From NCBI RefSeq assembly GCF_014218355.1, contig NZ_AP023368.1:186001-250000 (forward strand): a stretch of DNA of 64,000 nucleotides. Direction: 5' to 3'. The notes beneath the pieces were generated by a model. That model made no database searches, was not told where the DNA came from, and saw only the letters and a program-made list of their open reading frames with translations. Positions 18,725 to 27,422 of the stretch are shown here, in pieces. Each line of letters starts with the position of its first letter. Position 1 is the first letter of the stretch. A program made the translations under genes and the position numbers. The DNA comes from Anaerocolumna chitinilytica. Its GTDB lineage: Bacteria; Bacillota; Clostridia; Lachnospirales; Lachnospiraceae.

Positions 18725-19624
18725 ATGAATAATAAAATAAAAATGAGCAGGCAGGACAGGATATTTCATCTGTTAAACGGAATATTGATGGTGTTATGTG
18801 CTTTTTGTATCCTAATTCCCCTGGTCAATGTCATAAGCTCATCCGTCAGTAATCCCTCGGATGTATTAAATGGGAGGGTAACACTTTTACCGGTTCATTT
18901 TTCAATAAAATCCTATCTTTATGTATTTAAAGATAACTCCATCGCCAGCGGTTATCTCCATTCAATTTTATATACAGTACTGGGAACTCTGATAGCTGTT
19001 GCTATGACAATTCTTGCGGCGTATCCGCTGTCAAGAAAGTCCCTGAAGGGAAGAAAAGTATTTCTGGCATTTTTTATGTTTACAATGTTTTTCAGCGGCG
19101 GCTTAATACCTACCTATATCGTTGTAAAGAATCTGCATATGCTCGATACTATGTGGTCGGTTATCATCCCAAATTGCTTAAGTGTATATAACATTATCAT
19201 TGCCAGAACCTTCTTTAACGAGCAGATACCTGGTGAATTATATGAAGCAGCGGAAATAGACGGAGCCAATGATTATGATGTTTTCTTTCGTATTGTGCTG
19301 CCTCTCTCCAAAGCTATCATAGCTGTAATGGCTTTGTTTTATGCGGTCGGCCTTTGGAATATGTACTTTGATGCAGTACTTTATCTGAATTCCTACGACA
19401 AATATCCTCTCCAGGTAATTCTGCGCAACATTATGAACAATGCCCAGATACAGGCAAGTATGGTGGAGGCAACGGGTAAGGTGACCAGCACAGACTCTCT
19501 GGCTATCACAGAATCCCTTAAGTATACCACAATAGTCTGTGCTTCTGTACCTATGCTTCTTTTATACCCTTTTGTACAGAAGTATTTCACAAAAGGGGTA
19601 ATGATAGGCTCCTTAAAAGGGTAG
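18725..19624 (+). CDS. Sugar ABC permease, LplC/YtcP type
   Basis: This 299-aa second permease of the importer has six TM helices, the VNVISSSVSNPSDVL segment after TM1, FFSGGLIPTYIVVKNL, and the EAA loop EAAEIDGANDYDVFFRIVLPLS. The ending VQKYFTKGVMIGSLKG is typical of the family. It sits directly downstream of the LplB-type gene. Downstream, the operon passes through a triplicated repeat (19632-19807) into the glycosidase genes. Confidence 0.93.
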   Translation: MNNKIKMSRQDRIFHLLNGILMVLCAFCILIPLVNVISSSVSNPSDVLNGRVTLLPVHFSIKSYLYVFKDNSIASGYLHSILYTVLGTLIAVAMTILAAYPLSRKSLKGRKVFLAFFMFTMFFSGGLIPTYIVVKNLHMLDTMWSVIIPNCLSVYNIIIARTFFNEQIPGELYEAAEIDGANDYDVFFRIVLPLSKAIIAVMALFYAVGLWNMYFDAVLYLNSYDKYPLQVILRNIMNNAQIQASMVEATGKVTSTDSLAITESLKYTTIVCASVPMLLLYPFVQKYFTKGVMIGSLKG

Positions 19625-19631
19625 GGGGTAT

Positions 19632-19807
19632 TTGATTAAAATATGCGCTAAAGCGCATGATATGGAGGAGATGTGAAAATAAAGGACAATTTTCACTTTT
19701 GATTAAAATATGCGCTAAAGCGCATGATATGGAGGAATATGTGAAAATAAAGAACAATTTTCACTTTTGATTGGGTATGCGCAAAAGCGCATCAAATGGA
19801 GGAGAAT
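19632..19807 (+). repeat. Two and a half tandem 67-bp repeats carrying ribosome-site copies
   Basis: Units start at 19632, 19699 and 19767 (periods 67 and 68 bp). Each has a hairpin ATGCGC-TAAA/AAAA-GCGCAT followed by a GGAGGA Shine-Dalgarno sequence. In units 1 and 2 that site precedes ATGTGA, a start codon immediately followed by a stop, and then a second hairpin (GTGAAAAT with ATTTTCAC). In unit 3 the same position becomes the real ATG (19808) of the next gene. The block lies between permease and glycosidase genes and could tune their relative expression through RNA structure, ribosome capture or mRNA processing. Confidence 0.85.
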
Positions 19808-22069
19808 ATGAGTAATAGAGCGAAAGCTCCGATGATAATAGACAGAATTCCTGAGAAACACTGCGAAGGCCCTTTCTGGGGAAACAGTGTCCTGGGGGCG
19901 GTATTATATGTACAGGGAAAGCAGCTGTGCTTCTCCCTGGATCATAGCAGCTTGTGGGAAATGAGAGAGACGCTGCCAGATACTCCAAAGGCTTGCTTTC
20001 AGGAAATACTTAAAAATCAGGAAAAGTATCTAAGGGGAGATACGGATTATGTGGTTGCTACAGATATTTTTTCCTATGCCACAGGCAGAACGAAGCTCCC
20101 AGGCTTAGGCTTAAAGATTACGCTTCCGGAGAAAATTATAAGCTTTTATGCTGAGACTGATATTCAAAATGCAGTTACCCGTATGAAATTAAAGCTTCGA
20201 GGCGATAGATTATTAACAGGACAGATATGGCTGGATTCCTGTGAGAATGTATTTTGTCTGTCCTTTGAAGGGGCGAAAGAGAAAGAAATCACTTTGGAGG
20301 CTTCCGGCTGGGAGCTGGATAACCCAAGGCTTCGTGCCCTAAAGGATTGGAACTATAAGAAGTGCCAGTGGGAAGAATATCAATCCGGGTTTTGTATGCT
20401 TCAGGAATTCTCCGGAACTCAGACGGCGGTCTTGACAGCAGAGCAGTTGATAAGCCAAGACAAATTAAAATATGTGATTACCATGGATACCTGTGAGAGC
20501 AGTCATAGGAAAAGCCTTCAGAAGTCACTGCAAATACGTCTTAGGGAGTATATAGCTGACTTAAAGGGACAGTATTACAGACACTGCAGAGACTGGAATG
20601 CCTATTGGGAAGGTTTTGATATCATGATTCCCAATGAAAGGCTCCAACAGGCCTTTGATACAGAGATGTATAAGCTGTATTGCAATGAAAGAGAAAATTC
20701 ATCTCCCGTTACCCTGCAGGGCGTATGGAATCCGGATTCCCGTATGCCTGCCTGGTTCGGTGATTTACATAATGATCTAAATGTCCAGTCCTGCTATTGG
20801 CCTGCCTTTAAGACCGGCAATGCAAAACTTGCCAGGCCGTATATCAGATATTATGCAAGGGCAATGAAGCGGTTTCATTTAAGAGCAGAAAAATTATTCG
20901 GGATAGAGGGTGCTATTCACGTGCCGACCATGATGGCACCGGATGGTACCGGCGCTGCCAGTGAATGGTGCTTTTGGAATACCCTGCTGGGGCCGGAATT
21001 GTTTGTAGCCACGGATTTTTGCTGGTTTTATGAATATACAAGGGATTGTGAGATTCTGCGGGAAGAAATCTATCCTTTTCTGTTAGGAGTAGCGAGGCTG
21101 TATAAGGGAATTGCCATCAGAAAAGAAGACGGTATGCTTCATATTTCCTTTACCTGTTCTCCGGAGATTTTTAAGGACGGAAAAATGCTGGTAGGTGATG
21201 ACGCCACTTTTACCATAGCAACACTTCACTATTTGCTGAAAAAAATAGCGGAGTACGCCTCAGTTCTTAAGCTGGAGGCAGAAGAATGGGCCGCCTTTGA
21301 AGAAGAGCTTGTACCGGTAGCGGTTACGGATAAGGGGTATCCCATCTTTCCTGATATAGAAGTATTTGAGTCTCACCGTCATTTCTGTCAGCTCTTCCCA
21401 ATCTATCCGCTGTGCGAGGAAGCTCACAGCCAATTGGCAGAGAAATCGCTGGATACAGCAATTAGCCAGGGATTTACGGAATTTGCAGCCTTCTCTTTCC
21501 CCTATCTTTCCATTATGGCTTCCCGCTGCTCCAGAGGGAATATGGCAAGAACAATGCTGGAAATCTACTGCATGGCTTTCCGTTCCCGCAATACCTTTAC
21601 CGTAAATGGAGACCCTTATCAGAATGGAGTCATTAAAGTGGCTGATACCAATGCAGGGGAAGATTCCGATGCTTTTACGTTGGAATCAGGATTCTTTATA
21701 CCAACAGCCCTGTGTGAAATGTTCGTTCACCGAGCCAAGGATAAGGTGTGGCTGGCAGCCGGAATACCGGAGGAGTGGAAATGGGCGGAATGCAGAGGAC
21801 TTGCCATAGAGGGTAATCATCGGGTTTCTATTATCATAGAGGATTATGTTATCTGCAGCGCAGCGCTGACCGCAGGCTGTGATGAAACCCTTACCTTGAT
21901 AGCAGGAGAGAAAGCTCGTATTGGCAGTGTTTATCGAAATGGAGAGAAAATAGAATACAGCAGGGATAACACGAACAATACAAGCCCCTGTAAGGAAAAT
22001 ATTTGTACTATAAATGTAAAAAAAGGCGATGTATTGCTGATTCAGTTTCAGAAGGAGCATAGTTTGTGA
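19808..22069 (+). CDS. Divergent GH95-like glycoside hydrolase
   Basis: This 753-aa protein has no signal peptide and is probably cytoplasmic. The overall plan is that of GH95 and related (alpha/alpha)6-barrel enzymes: an N-terminal beta-sandwich (FWGNSVLGAVLYVQG, DHSSLWEM), then the barrel beginning with LQGVWNPDSRMPAWFGDLHNDLNVQSCYW, which aligns with the LQGIWNP...NINVEMNYW segment of the fucosidase at 24995. Two Asn in NDLNVQ match the water-activating Asn pair of GH95. The acid region reads FTCSPEIFKDG. It is strongly diverged, so alpha-L-fucosidase, alpha-L-galactosidase or another activity are all possible. The start at 19808 follows GGAGGAG. The next gene overlaps by 4 bp (GTGA). Confidence 0.68.
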   Translation: MSNRAKAPMIIDRIPEKHCEGPFWGNSVLGAVLYVQGKQLCFSLDHSSLWEMRETLPDTPKACFQEILKNQEKYLRGDTDYVVATDIFSYATGRTKLPGLGLKITLPEKIISFYAETDIQNAVTRMKLKLRGDRLLTGQIWLDSCENVFCLSFEGAKEKEITLEASGWELDNPRLRALKDWNYKKCQWEEYQSGFCMLQEFSGTQTAVLTAEQLISQDKLKYVITMDTCESSHRKSLQKSLQIRLREYIADLKGQYYRHCRDWNAYWEGFDIMIPNERLQQAFDTEMYKLYCNERENSSPVTLQGVWNPDSRMPAWFGDLHNDLNVQSCYWPAFKTGNAKLARPYIRYYARAMKRFHLRAEKLFGIEGAIHVPTMMAPDGTGAASEWCFWNTLLGPELFVATDFCWFYEYTRDCEILREEIYPFLLGVARLYKGIAIRKEDGMLHISFTCSPEIFKDGKMLVGDDATFTIATLHYLLKKIAEYASVLKLEAEEWAAFEEELVPVAVTDKGYPIFPDIEVFESHRHFCQLFPIYPLCEEAHSQLAEKSLDTAISQGFTEFAAFSFPYLSIMASRCSRGNMARTMLEIYCMAFRSRNTFTVNGDPYQNGVIKVADTNAGEDSDAFTLESGFFIPTALCEMFVHRAKDKVWLAAGIPEEWKWAECRGLAIEGNHRVSIIIEDYVICSAALTAGCDETLTLIAGEKARIGSVYRNGEKIEYSRDNTNNTSPCKENICTINVKKGDVLLIQFQKEHSL

Positions 22070-23694
22070 AGAAAAGCAGTGAGAGAAGGAACAGAGTTAA
22101 CTTACTGGGGATAGGGGTTGGTATCCTGCTATTATGTCTGGCGTCTGTATTACTGGCAGGCAGCGGCGTATATGGCAAGAACAAGAATCAAGAGAAGAAT
22201 CAGGAAAAGCAGCAGGAAGCAGTGGAGGTCTATTATATCCATAACAATCCCTGTGAGTCCTGTCGGGAATTCCTGCATTTTAAGCAGGACCTTAATACAA
22301 AGATTTCGGGGGAGATACCGGCCTCTGCTTATAAGACGATAGAATTGAATATTCTTCTTGAGAGCTCTAAAAGCACTTATGAGCAGCTGATGAAGAAGCT
22401 TGAAATCCCGGTAAAGGATAGGACGACACCAATGGTGGTGGTGGGGAAACAGTATCTGACGGGTAAAGAAAACCTTGAGGAAAATACGAAGAACCTGTTA
22501 CTTGAAGAACTGGGGGTGGAGAGTGCTGGAGACAAGGAATGGAAGTTTCAGGCGGAAGCCGAACAGAAGTCAGAAACCGGACAGCTTCCGGGCGTTAGTT
22601 TAAAAGACAGTGATTCTTACCTTCTATATTTTTCAACTACTGCCTGCGAATCCTGTGAAAGTGCGGGGAAGCTGATAGACGGCTTGCCAAAGAATCTTAC
22701 ACTGTTAATGGATGGGAAGGAAATAGACAGCCGGCTGGTTGTAGAAGAGAGAAATATTACAAAGGATGGTAATCTCAGCTTATACCAGCAGGTGCTTAAG
22801 GAATGGAATATCCCCGAAAAAGACCGGGTAGTTCCTCTTATTGTCTTCCAAGGTGGGTATCTAAGCGGGAAAGAAGCAATCTTAGCAGGCCTTGAAAAAG
22901 CACTGGCAGGAGGGAAGGCACTTGACTTTAACAGGAAAGTGACGGTTACAAATGAGCAGGCGGAAGGACTTACCTTAAAAGATATCCCAAAGATACTTGG
23001 GGCAGGCTTAGCAGGAGGGTTAAATCCTTGTTCCTTTTCCATGCTGTTACTTCTGTTATCTCTCATAGCGGCAAGAAGTGAAAATACGTTGAAACTTGGT
23101 ATTATATATCTGTTCAGCAAGTTTACTGCCTATTTCATCATTGCAATAGGCTTCTACGCTGTATTTTCCCTTCTGGAATCCAGTGTATTTGCCTCCGTTC
23201 AAGAGGTAATCCGGTTATTATTAATCGGTGCAGCTATCTTGTTTGCAGTATTGAACTTTCATGATTTTTTGAAAGCAAGAAACAGCCAATATGGAAAAAT
23301 GCTTCTTAAACTGCCAAAGAAACTGCAGGCGGCGGATAGAAACCTGATGCAGAGCTTTCTTCAGGACAATAAAAAGCCATTGTGGATCAGTGTATTTTTA
23401 CTAGGGTTTCTCATTTCTGCCGGAGAATTTCTATGTACCGGGCAGGTATATCTGGCCACACTCCTGACCATGAACTATGTGGATGCCGGGAAAAGTGTTT
23501 TTAGTTACGTGCTGATATTAGTGTACATTCTTATGATGATGCTGCCCTCCTTGATTATTGTGCTGTTGGTGAACAGGGGAAAGCGGCTCCATGTGGTCTC
23601 TGATTATATCGTAAATCATACAGGTCTGATTAAGCTTATTAATGTATTGCTATTTGTAAGCCTTGGGATAATATTATTGCTGTTTAAAGCCTGA
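22066..23694 (+). CDS. Fusion of two thioredoxin-like domains with a DsbD/CcdA-like membrane domain
   Basis: This 542-aa membrane protein has a signal-anchor (about residues 12-36). An extracytoplasmic thioredoxin-like domain carries CX2C at C63-C66 (NPCESC), and a second thioredoxin-like domain carries CX2C at C194-C197 (ACESC). A six-TM DsbD/CcdA-type domain has Cys in GLNPCSFSM (about residue 320) and GEFLCTGQV (about 456). DsbD-like proteins pass electrons from cytoplasmic thioredoxin across the membrane; both external relay domains are built into this chain. The GTG start overlaps the upstream glycosidase stop by 4 bp, so expression is coupled to sugar use. Which protein it reduces is unknown. 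The fold assignment is strong; the role is inferred. Confidence 0.8.
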   Translation: MKKSSERRNRVNLLGIGVGILLLCLASVLLAGSGVYGKNKNQEKNQEKQQEAVEVYYIHNNPCESCREFLHFKQDLNTKISGEIPASAYKTIELNILLESSKSTYEQLMKKLEIPVKDRTTPMVVVGKQYLTGKENLEENTKNLLLEELGVESAGDKEWKFQAEAEQKSETGQLPGVSLKDSDSYLLYFSTTACESCESAGKLIDGLPKNLTLLMDGKEIDSRLVVEERNITKDGNLSLYQQVLKEWNIPEKDRVVPLIVFQGGYLSGKEAILAGLEKALAGGKALDFNRKVTVTNEQAEGLTLKDIPKILGAGLAGGLNPCSFSMLLLLLSLIAARSENTLKLGIIYLFSKFTAYFIIAIGFYAVFSLLESSVFASVQEVIRLLLIGAAILFAVLNFHDFLKARNSQYGKMLLKLPKKLQAADRNLMQSFLQDNKKPLWISVFLLGFLISAGEFLCTGQVYLATLLTMNYVDAGKSVFSYVLILVYILMMMLPSLIIVLLVNRGKRLHVVSDYIVNHTGLIKLINVLLFVSLGIILLLFKA

Positions 23695-23708
23695 CAGGAG
23701 GAGGTAAG

Positions 23709-24041
23709 GTGAAGCTTTTTAACACAGGAAATAAGAAAGCAGATAAGAAGGAGTATACCTGGCTGTTTTATAGCCGGGAGGGGGAAGTCCTTCTGAATAC
23801 TAAAACTTTCTGCCTGCCTTTAAAGGAGCAGATAATCATAGAAAAGAGCAGGGAATTCTTTAATGACCCGGACCCCTGTTATATTCACCGCAGTGCGGTA
23901 ACAAACCGGCTGTATTTTGAATTGGAGAAGACAGCCCAAAAGCTTTTGCTTGAAGAAAAAGTGGCAATCGACGCACTTCCGGGGGATATTTCCGTATATT
24001 TGGAGCTGCCGGAGAATGCGGAATTCTTACTGCTTTCATAA
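23709..24041 (+). CDS. Unknown 110-aa protein in the glycosidase operon
   Basis: I do not recognise this family. It is a small soluble, charged protein with no signal peptide and no TM segment. The beginning is basic (KLFNTGNKKADKKEYTWLFYS) and the middle and end are acidic with beta/alpha character (LLEEKVAIDALPGDISVYLELP). It contains two Cys (one in KTFCLPL, one in PDPCYIHRS). The GTG start follows GGAGGAGG closely, 14 bp after the thioredoxin-DsbD gene, so the two are probably co-translated and this may be its cytoplasmic partner. That is speculation from position. Confidence 0.6.
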   Translation: MKLFNTGNKKADKKEYTWLFYSREGEVLLNTKTFCLPLKEQIIIEKSREFFNDPDPCYIHRSAVTNRLYFELEKTAQKLLLEEKVAIDALPGDISVYLELPENAEFLLLS

Positions 24042-24095
24042 AGCAGTAAGAGGATAGGATAAAATGAAAAGAGTTAGACGGAGGAAAACACCGTT

Positions 24096-24971
24096 ATGGA
24101 GAAAATAATTGATGTAAATTGTTTTGGAGACAGCCTGACCTATAGCTACGGCGGAAATGGGATTACCTATCCGGGTACTTTGCAGGCTTACCTGGGCAGG
24201 GAATATCAGGTGAACAATCTTGGGATAGGCGGAGAAAGTACTGTTACAATTGCCGGAAGACAGGGAAGCATCCCTATGAAGGTAAAGGCGGTAACAATTA
24301 CAGAGGAAATACAAAGGGTAGAGATAACGTTCCTTGAGAGTATGGGTGAGATTCCAAAACCCTTGCGTCAGGGAGAGGCAGGACTTAATCCCTGTTATCT
24401 AGGCGGAGTAAAAGGAGAACTTACGATTACCCAATCTACCACTGTCAGCGAGGATGCCAAATGGTATTTTACCAGGGAGAAGAGGGGGGAACCGGTAACG
24501 ATAGAAGAAGGAGAAGTTCTTGTAACCGATGCCAGCCTTTGTAAGCGGAAAGGGATATTTATCCTATGGACCGGAACCAATGACCGGTTATCATCACCGG
24601 CTGAGGAGTCGGTAAAAGCATTGATTAAAAAGCAGAAGTGTATGCTTGATTATATAGAGGAAACAGATAAGAGTTATATTGTAATGGGGCTGACACATCT
24701 TACAACCATGGAGCCCGGGGAAGTAGATAATCTGAACCGGGAACTGGAGAAGGTGTACAAAGACCACTTTCTGGATATCAGAAGGAAACTGCTCCAAGCA
24801 GGCCTGAATAACTTTCAATGGAAGGGAAATGAGCAGGACAGCTTGGATATCAAGAATGGGAATGTGCCTTCTAGCCTGCGGGTGGATGATGTTCATCTGA
24901 ACTCTTCCGGGTACATGTTCATCGGGCAGCAGGTTTACCAAAAAGGCAGGGAGCTTGGCTATTGGAAGTGA
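24096..24971 (+). CDS. SGNH/GDSL-family esterase (probable carbohydrate deacetylase)
   Basis: This 291-aa cytoplasmic hydrolase has block I CFGDSLTYSYGG with nucleophile S13, a block III segment WTGTND (about residues 158-163) and block V DDVHLNSSGY giving the catalytic Asp-His (about 264-267). A central insertion (about 60-140) is strand-rich. No signal peptide is present, so it would act on imported oligosaccharides, most plausibly removing O-acetyl groups that block the fucosidase encoded next. SD GGAGG precedes the ATG. The downstream GH95 gene starts 23 bp after its stop. Confidence 0.82.
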   Translation: MEKIIDVNCFGDSLTYSYGGNGITYPGTLQAYLGREYQVNNLGIGGESTVTIAGRQGSIPMKVKAVTITEEIQRVEITFLESMGEIPKPLRQGEAGLNPCYLGGVKGELTITQSTTVSEDAKWYFTREKRGEPVTIEEGEVLVTDASLCKRKGIFILWTGTNDRLSSPAEESVKALIKKQKCMLDYIEETDKSYIVMGLTHLTTMEPGEVDNLNRELEKVYKDHFLDIRRKLLQAGLNNFQWKGNEQDSLDIKNGNVPSSLRVDDVHLNSSGYMFIGQQVYQKGRELGYWK

Positions 24972-24994
24972 TTTTAAAGACAGGAGGTATTACT

Positions 24995-27418
24995 TTGGAC
25001 AATTACAGGTTATACGAAAAAACACCTGCCGTTCTTTACGAAGATGTTCATCTTCTTGGCAACGGGTCTCTTGGAGCATCTGTTTACGGAGGGGTGCCAT
25101 ATGAACAGATTCTTATTAATCATGACACCCTTTGGTCCGGGCAGGAAAGGGACAAGGTCGGAAAAGGTACACTAGAGCATCTGGAGAATTGCAGAAAGCT
25201 CATAGCAGAAGGGAAACTGAAGGAAGCCAATAATCTGCTAAATGATGAAATGTTAGGATATTGGTCGGAAGCCTACCAGCCTCTGGGAAATCTCTATATT
25301 ACCATGGGACAGTCAGGAGAGCTGCGCAGTATGAAGCAAAGGCGGATTCTGCTAAAGGAAACGCCTTATGAGTATGAGAATTATTCCAGGATACTGACCC
25401 TTAAGGATGCGGTTGAAAGGATTGAATATGATCAGAACGGCATTCATTATACCAGAGAAATGTTTGTCAGCTTTACAGACCAGGTGCTTGCGGTGAAATT
25501 AACAGCACAAAATGGAGTGATGGATTTTGCCTTAGGTATGGATTCACCTTTGCGCCATGAACAGCTCGTTTATGGAAAGAGCAGCATGGTAGGTATTACC
25601 GGGCGGGCACCGGACAGGGTAGAGCCTTATGAACCACATTTTAATCCCCCTATTGTCTATAAAGCAGATGAGACTTCCGATGCCCTGCGGTTTGCCGCCG
25701 CGGCGAGGATCACGGCTACAGACGGTGAGGTCATAGAGGAGGAATTCAGAGTTTATGTAAAAGGAGCCTCCTTTGCAGTAATTCTTTTAAGTGCGGATAC
25801 CAATTATACCGGATTCCGGATGAAACGTAAGAAAGAGGAATCTGAGGTATTTAAGAAATGCGTGGAACGAATTGAAAAAGCCTCTCTAAAAACCTATGAA
25901 AAGCTCAGAAAGGACCATATAGCGGATTATCAGAGTCTGTACGGAAGGGTTTCGGTGGACCTGGGAGAGGCTGTTACAGAGGGATTGCCTACTTCAGAAC
26001 GCCTGAAGCGTTTTAGCAGCCTAGAGGATACCGCACTTCCGGCACTGGTAATGCAGTACTCCAGGTATTTACTGATAGCCTTTTCAAGGCCCGGTACCCA
26101 GCCCGGCAACCTCCAGGGTATCTGGAACCCGTCCACCTGCTCCGCCTGGGCTTGTAATTATACCACCAATATTAATGTGGAGATGAACTATTGGGGGGCT
26201 GAAGCCCTTGGGTTACCGGAATGCCATATGCCATTGCTGGAATTCATTAAGGACCTGTCCCAGAGCGGTGAGAAGTCTGCGAGAGAGCTTTACGGAGCCA
26301 GAGGCTGGGTAACCCACCACAATACGGATATCTGGCGTATGACAGAGCTTGCGGGAGAAGATGCCTCCTGGGCCTGGTGGCCCTTTGGCGGCATCTGGCT
26401 ATGCCAGCACTTATGGCAGCATTATGAGTTTACAAAGGATGTACATTTTTTAAAAGAAACCGTGTATCCGGTATTAAAGGGTGCGGTAGAATTCATACTG
26501 GACTATGTGAGCAGAGATGAAAATGGATATATTATTACGGCACCCTCCACTTCACCGGAGAATAAGTTTTTCTATACCGGTCAAAGAACGGAAAGGGATA
26601 TAAGCCGTATTGATGCTGAAAACCGCTTTTCTGCAAATGAGTCGGATATTTCTGCCATCTGTAAGGCATCCACAATGGATATAACCCTTATTCGAGAGCT
26701 GATAGAGAATTATGTCAGTGCTTCCGGGGTATTAGGATATGGATTGGAATATGATGAGGAAATCACAGACCTTTCTATGAACCTGCTTCCCTTTCAGATT
26801 GGGAAATACGGACAGCTGCAGGAATGGGATAAGGATTACGAGGAATGCACCCCCGGTATGGGTCATGTATCACACCTTTATAGTATTTATCCTTCCTCTG
26901 TTATTAATGCCGAAGACACTCCTAAGCTGTATGAAGCTGCCCATATGTCCCTGCTTCGCAGAATGCAGCATGGGAGCACCAGGCACAGCTGGCCCGGGGC
27001 TTGGGCAATCTGCTTGAATGCCCGTTTCGGGGACGGTATACAATGCAATGCAATCAACAGTCAGATGCCGGAAAGGTTAGGCGCAAGCCTACTGGTAAAA
27101 GGCGTTCTGCAAATTGATGCTATTATGGGCTGGGGAGCGGGAATTACAGAAATGCTTCTTCAAAGCCATACAAGTGCGCTTCACCTGCTGCCTGCAGCAG
27201 CACCCTCCTGGTTAAACGGAAATGTCAAGGGCTTACGCGCCAGAGGAGGGTTTACAGTTGATATCAAATGGAAGACCGGTAAACTGGAAAGAGCAGTGAT
27301 TTCTTCTGTAACGGGAGGACATTGTAAAGTAAGATATAAGAATACTCTGACAGAAGTATTCGTTCCGGCCGGAGGTGCTGTTACATTGGACGGAAAATTA
27401 AAACAAAAATCAAAATAA
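24995..27418 (+). CDS. GH95 alpha-L-fucosidase (or alpha-L-galactosidase)
   Basis: This 807-aa enzyme probably acts in the cytoplasm, as there is no signal peptide. The N-terminal beta domain has LGNGSLGASVYGG, NHDTLWSG and YQPLGNLYI. The (alpha/alpha)6 barrel starts near residue 370 with LQGIWNPS. The NINVEMNYW segment (about 390-398) holds the Asn pair that activates water, and APSTSPEN (about 518-525) the general-acid Glu. The HHNTDIWRM and HSWPGAWAICLNARFGDG motifs are also GH95 hallmarks. The TTG at 24995 is the likely start because AGGAGG (24982-24987) is correctly spaced; the longer open frame begins inside the esterase gene. It should release terminal alpha-1,2-fucose from imported, deacetylated oligosaccharides such as xyloglucan side chains. 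Confidence 0.88.
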   Translation: MDNYRLYEKTPAVLYEDVHLLGNGSLGASVYGGVPYEQILINHDTLWSGQERDKVGKGTLEHLENCRKLIAEGKLKEANNLLNDEMLGYWSEAYQPLGNLYITMGQSGELRSMKQRRILLKETPYEYENYSRILTLKDAVERIEYDQNGIHYTREMFVSFTDQVLAVKLTAQNGVMDFALGMDSPLRHEQLVYGKSSMVGITGRAPDRVEPYEPHFNPPIVYKADETSDALRFAAAARITATDGEVIEEEFRVYVKGASFAVILLSADTNYTGFRMKRKKEESEVFKKCVERIEKASLKTYEKLRKDHIADYQSLYGRVSVDLGEAVTEGLPTSERLKRFSSLEDTALPALVMQYSRYLLIAFSRPGTQPGNLQGIWNPSTCSAWACNYTTNINVEMNYWGAEALGLPECHMPLLEFIKDLSQSGEKSARELYGARGWVTHHNTDIWRMTELAGEDASWAWWPFGGIWLCQHLWQHYEFTKDVHFLKETVYPVLKGAVEFILDYVSRDENGYIITAPSTSPENKFFYTGQRTERDISRIDAENRFSANESDISAICKASTMDITLIRELIENYVSASGVLGYGLEYDEEITDLSMNLLPFQIGKYGQLQEWDKDYEECTPGMGHVSHLYSIYPSSVINAEDTPKLYEAAHMSLLRRMQHGSTRHSWPGAWAICLNARFGDGIQCNAINSQMPERLGASLLVKGVLQIDAIMGWGAGITEMLLQSHTSALHLLPAAAPSWLNGNVKGLRARGGFTVDIKWKTGKLERAVISSVTGGHCKVRYKNTLTEVFVPAGGAVTLDGKLKQKSK

Positions 27419-27422
27419 GAAT

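Noticed and set aside
19632..19807. CRISPR array
   Set aside because: Only two and a half near-identical full units without unique spacers; the units contain ribosome sites and end in the real gene start, and no cas genes are present.
22617..23120. 167-codon minus-strand frame inside the redox fusion gene
   Set aside because: The sense protein has clear CX2C and membrane motifs; the antisense frame has none.
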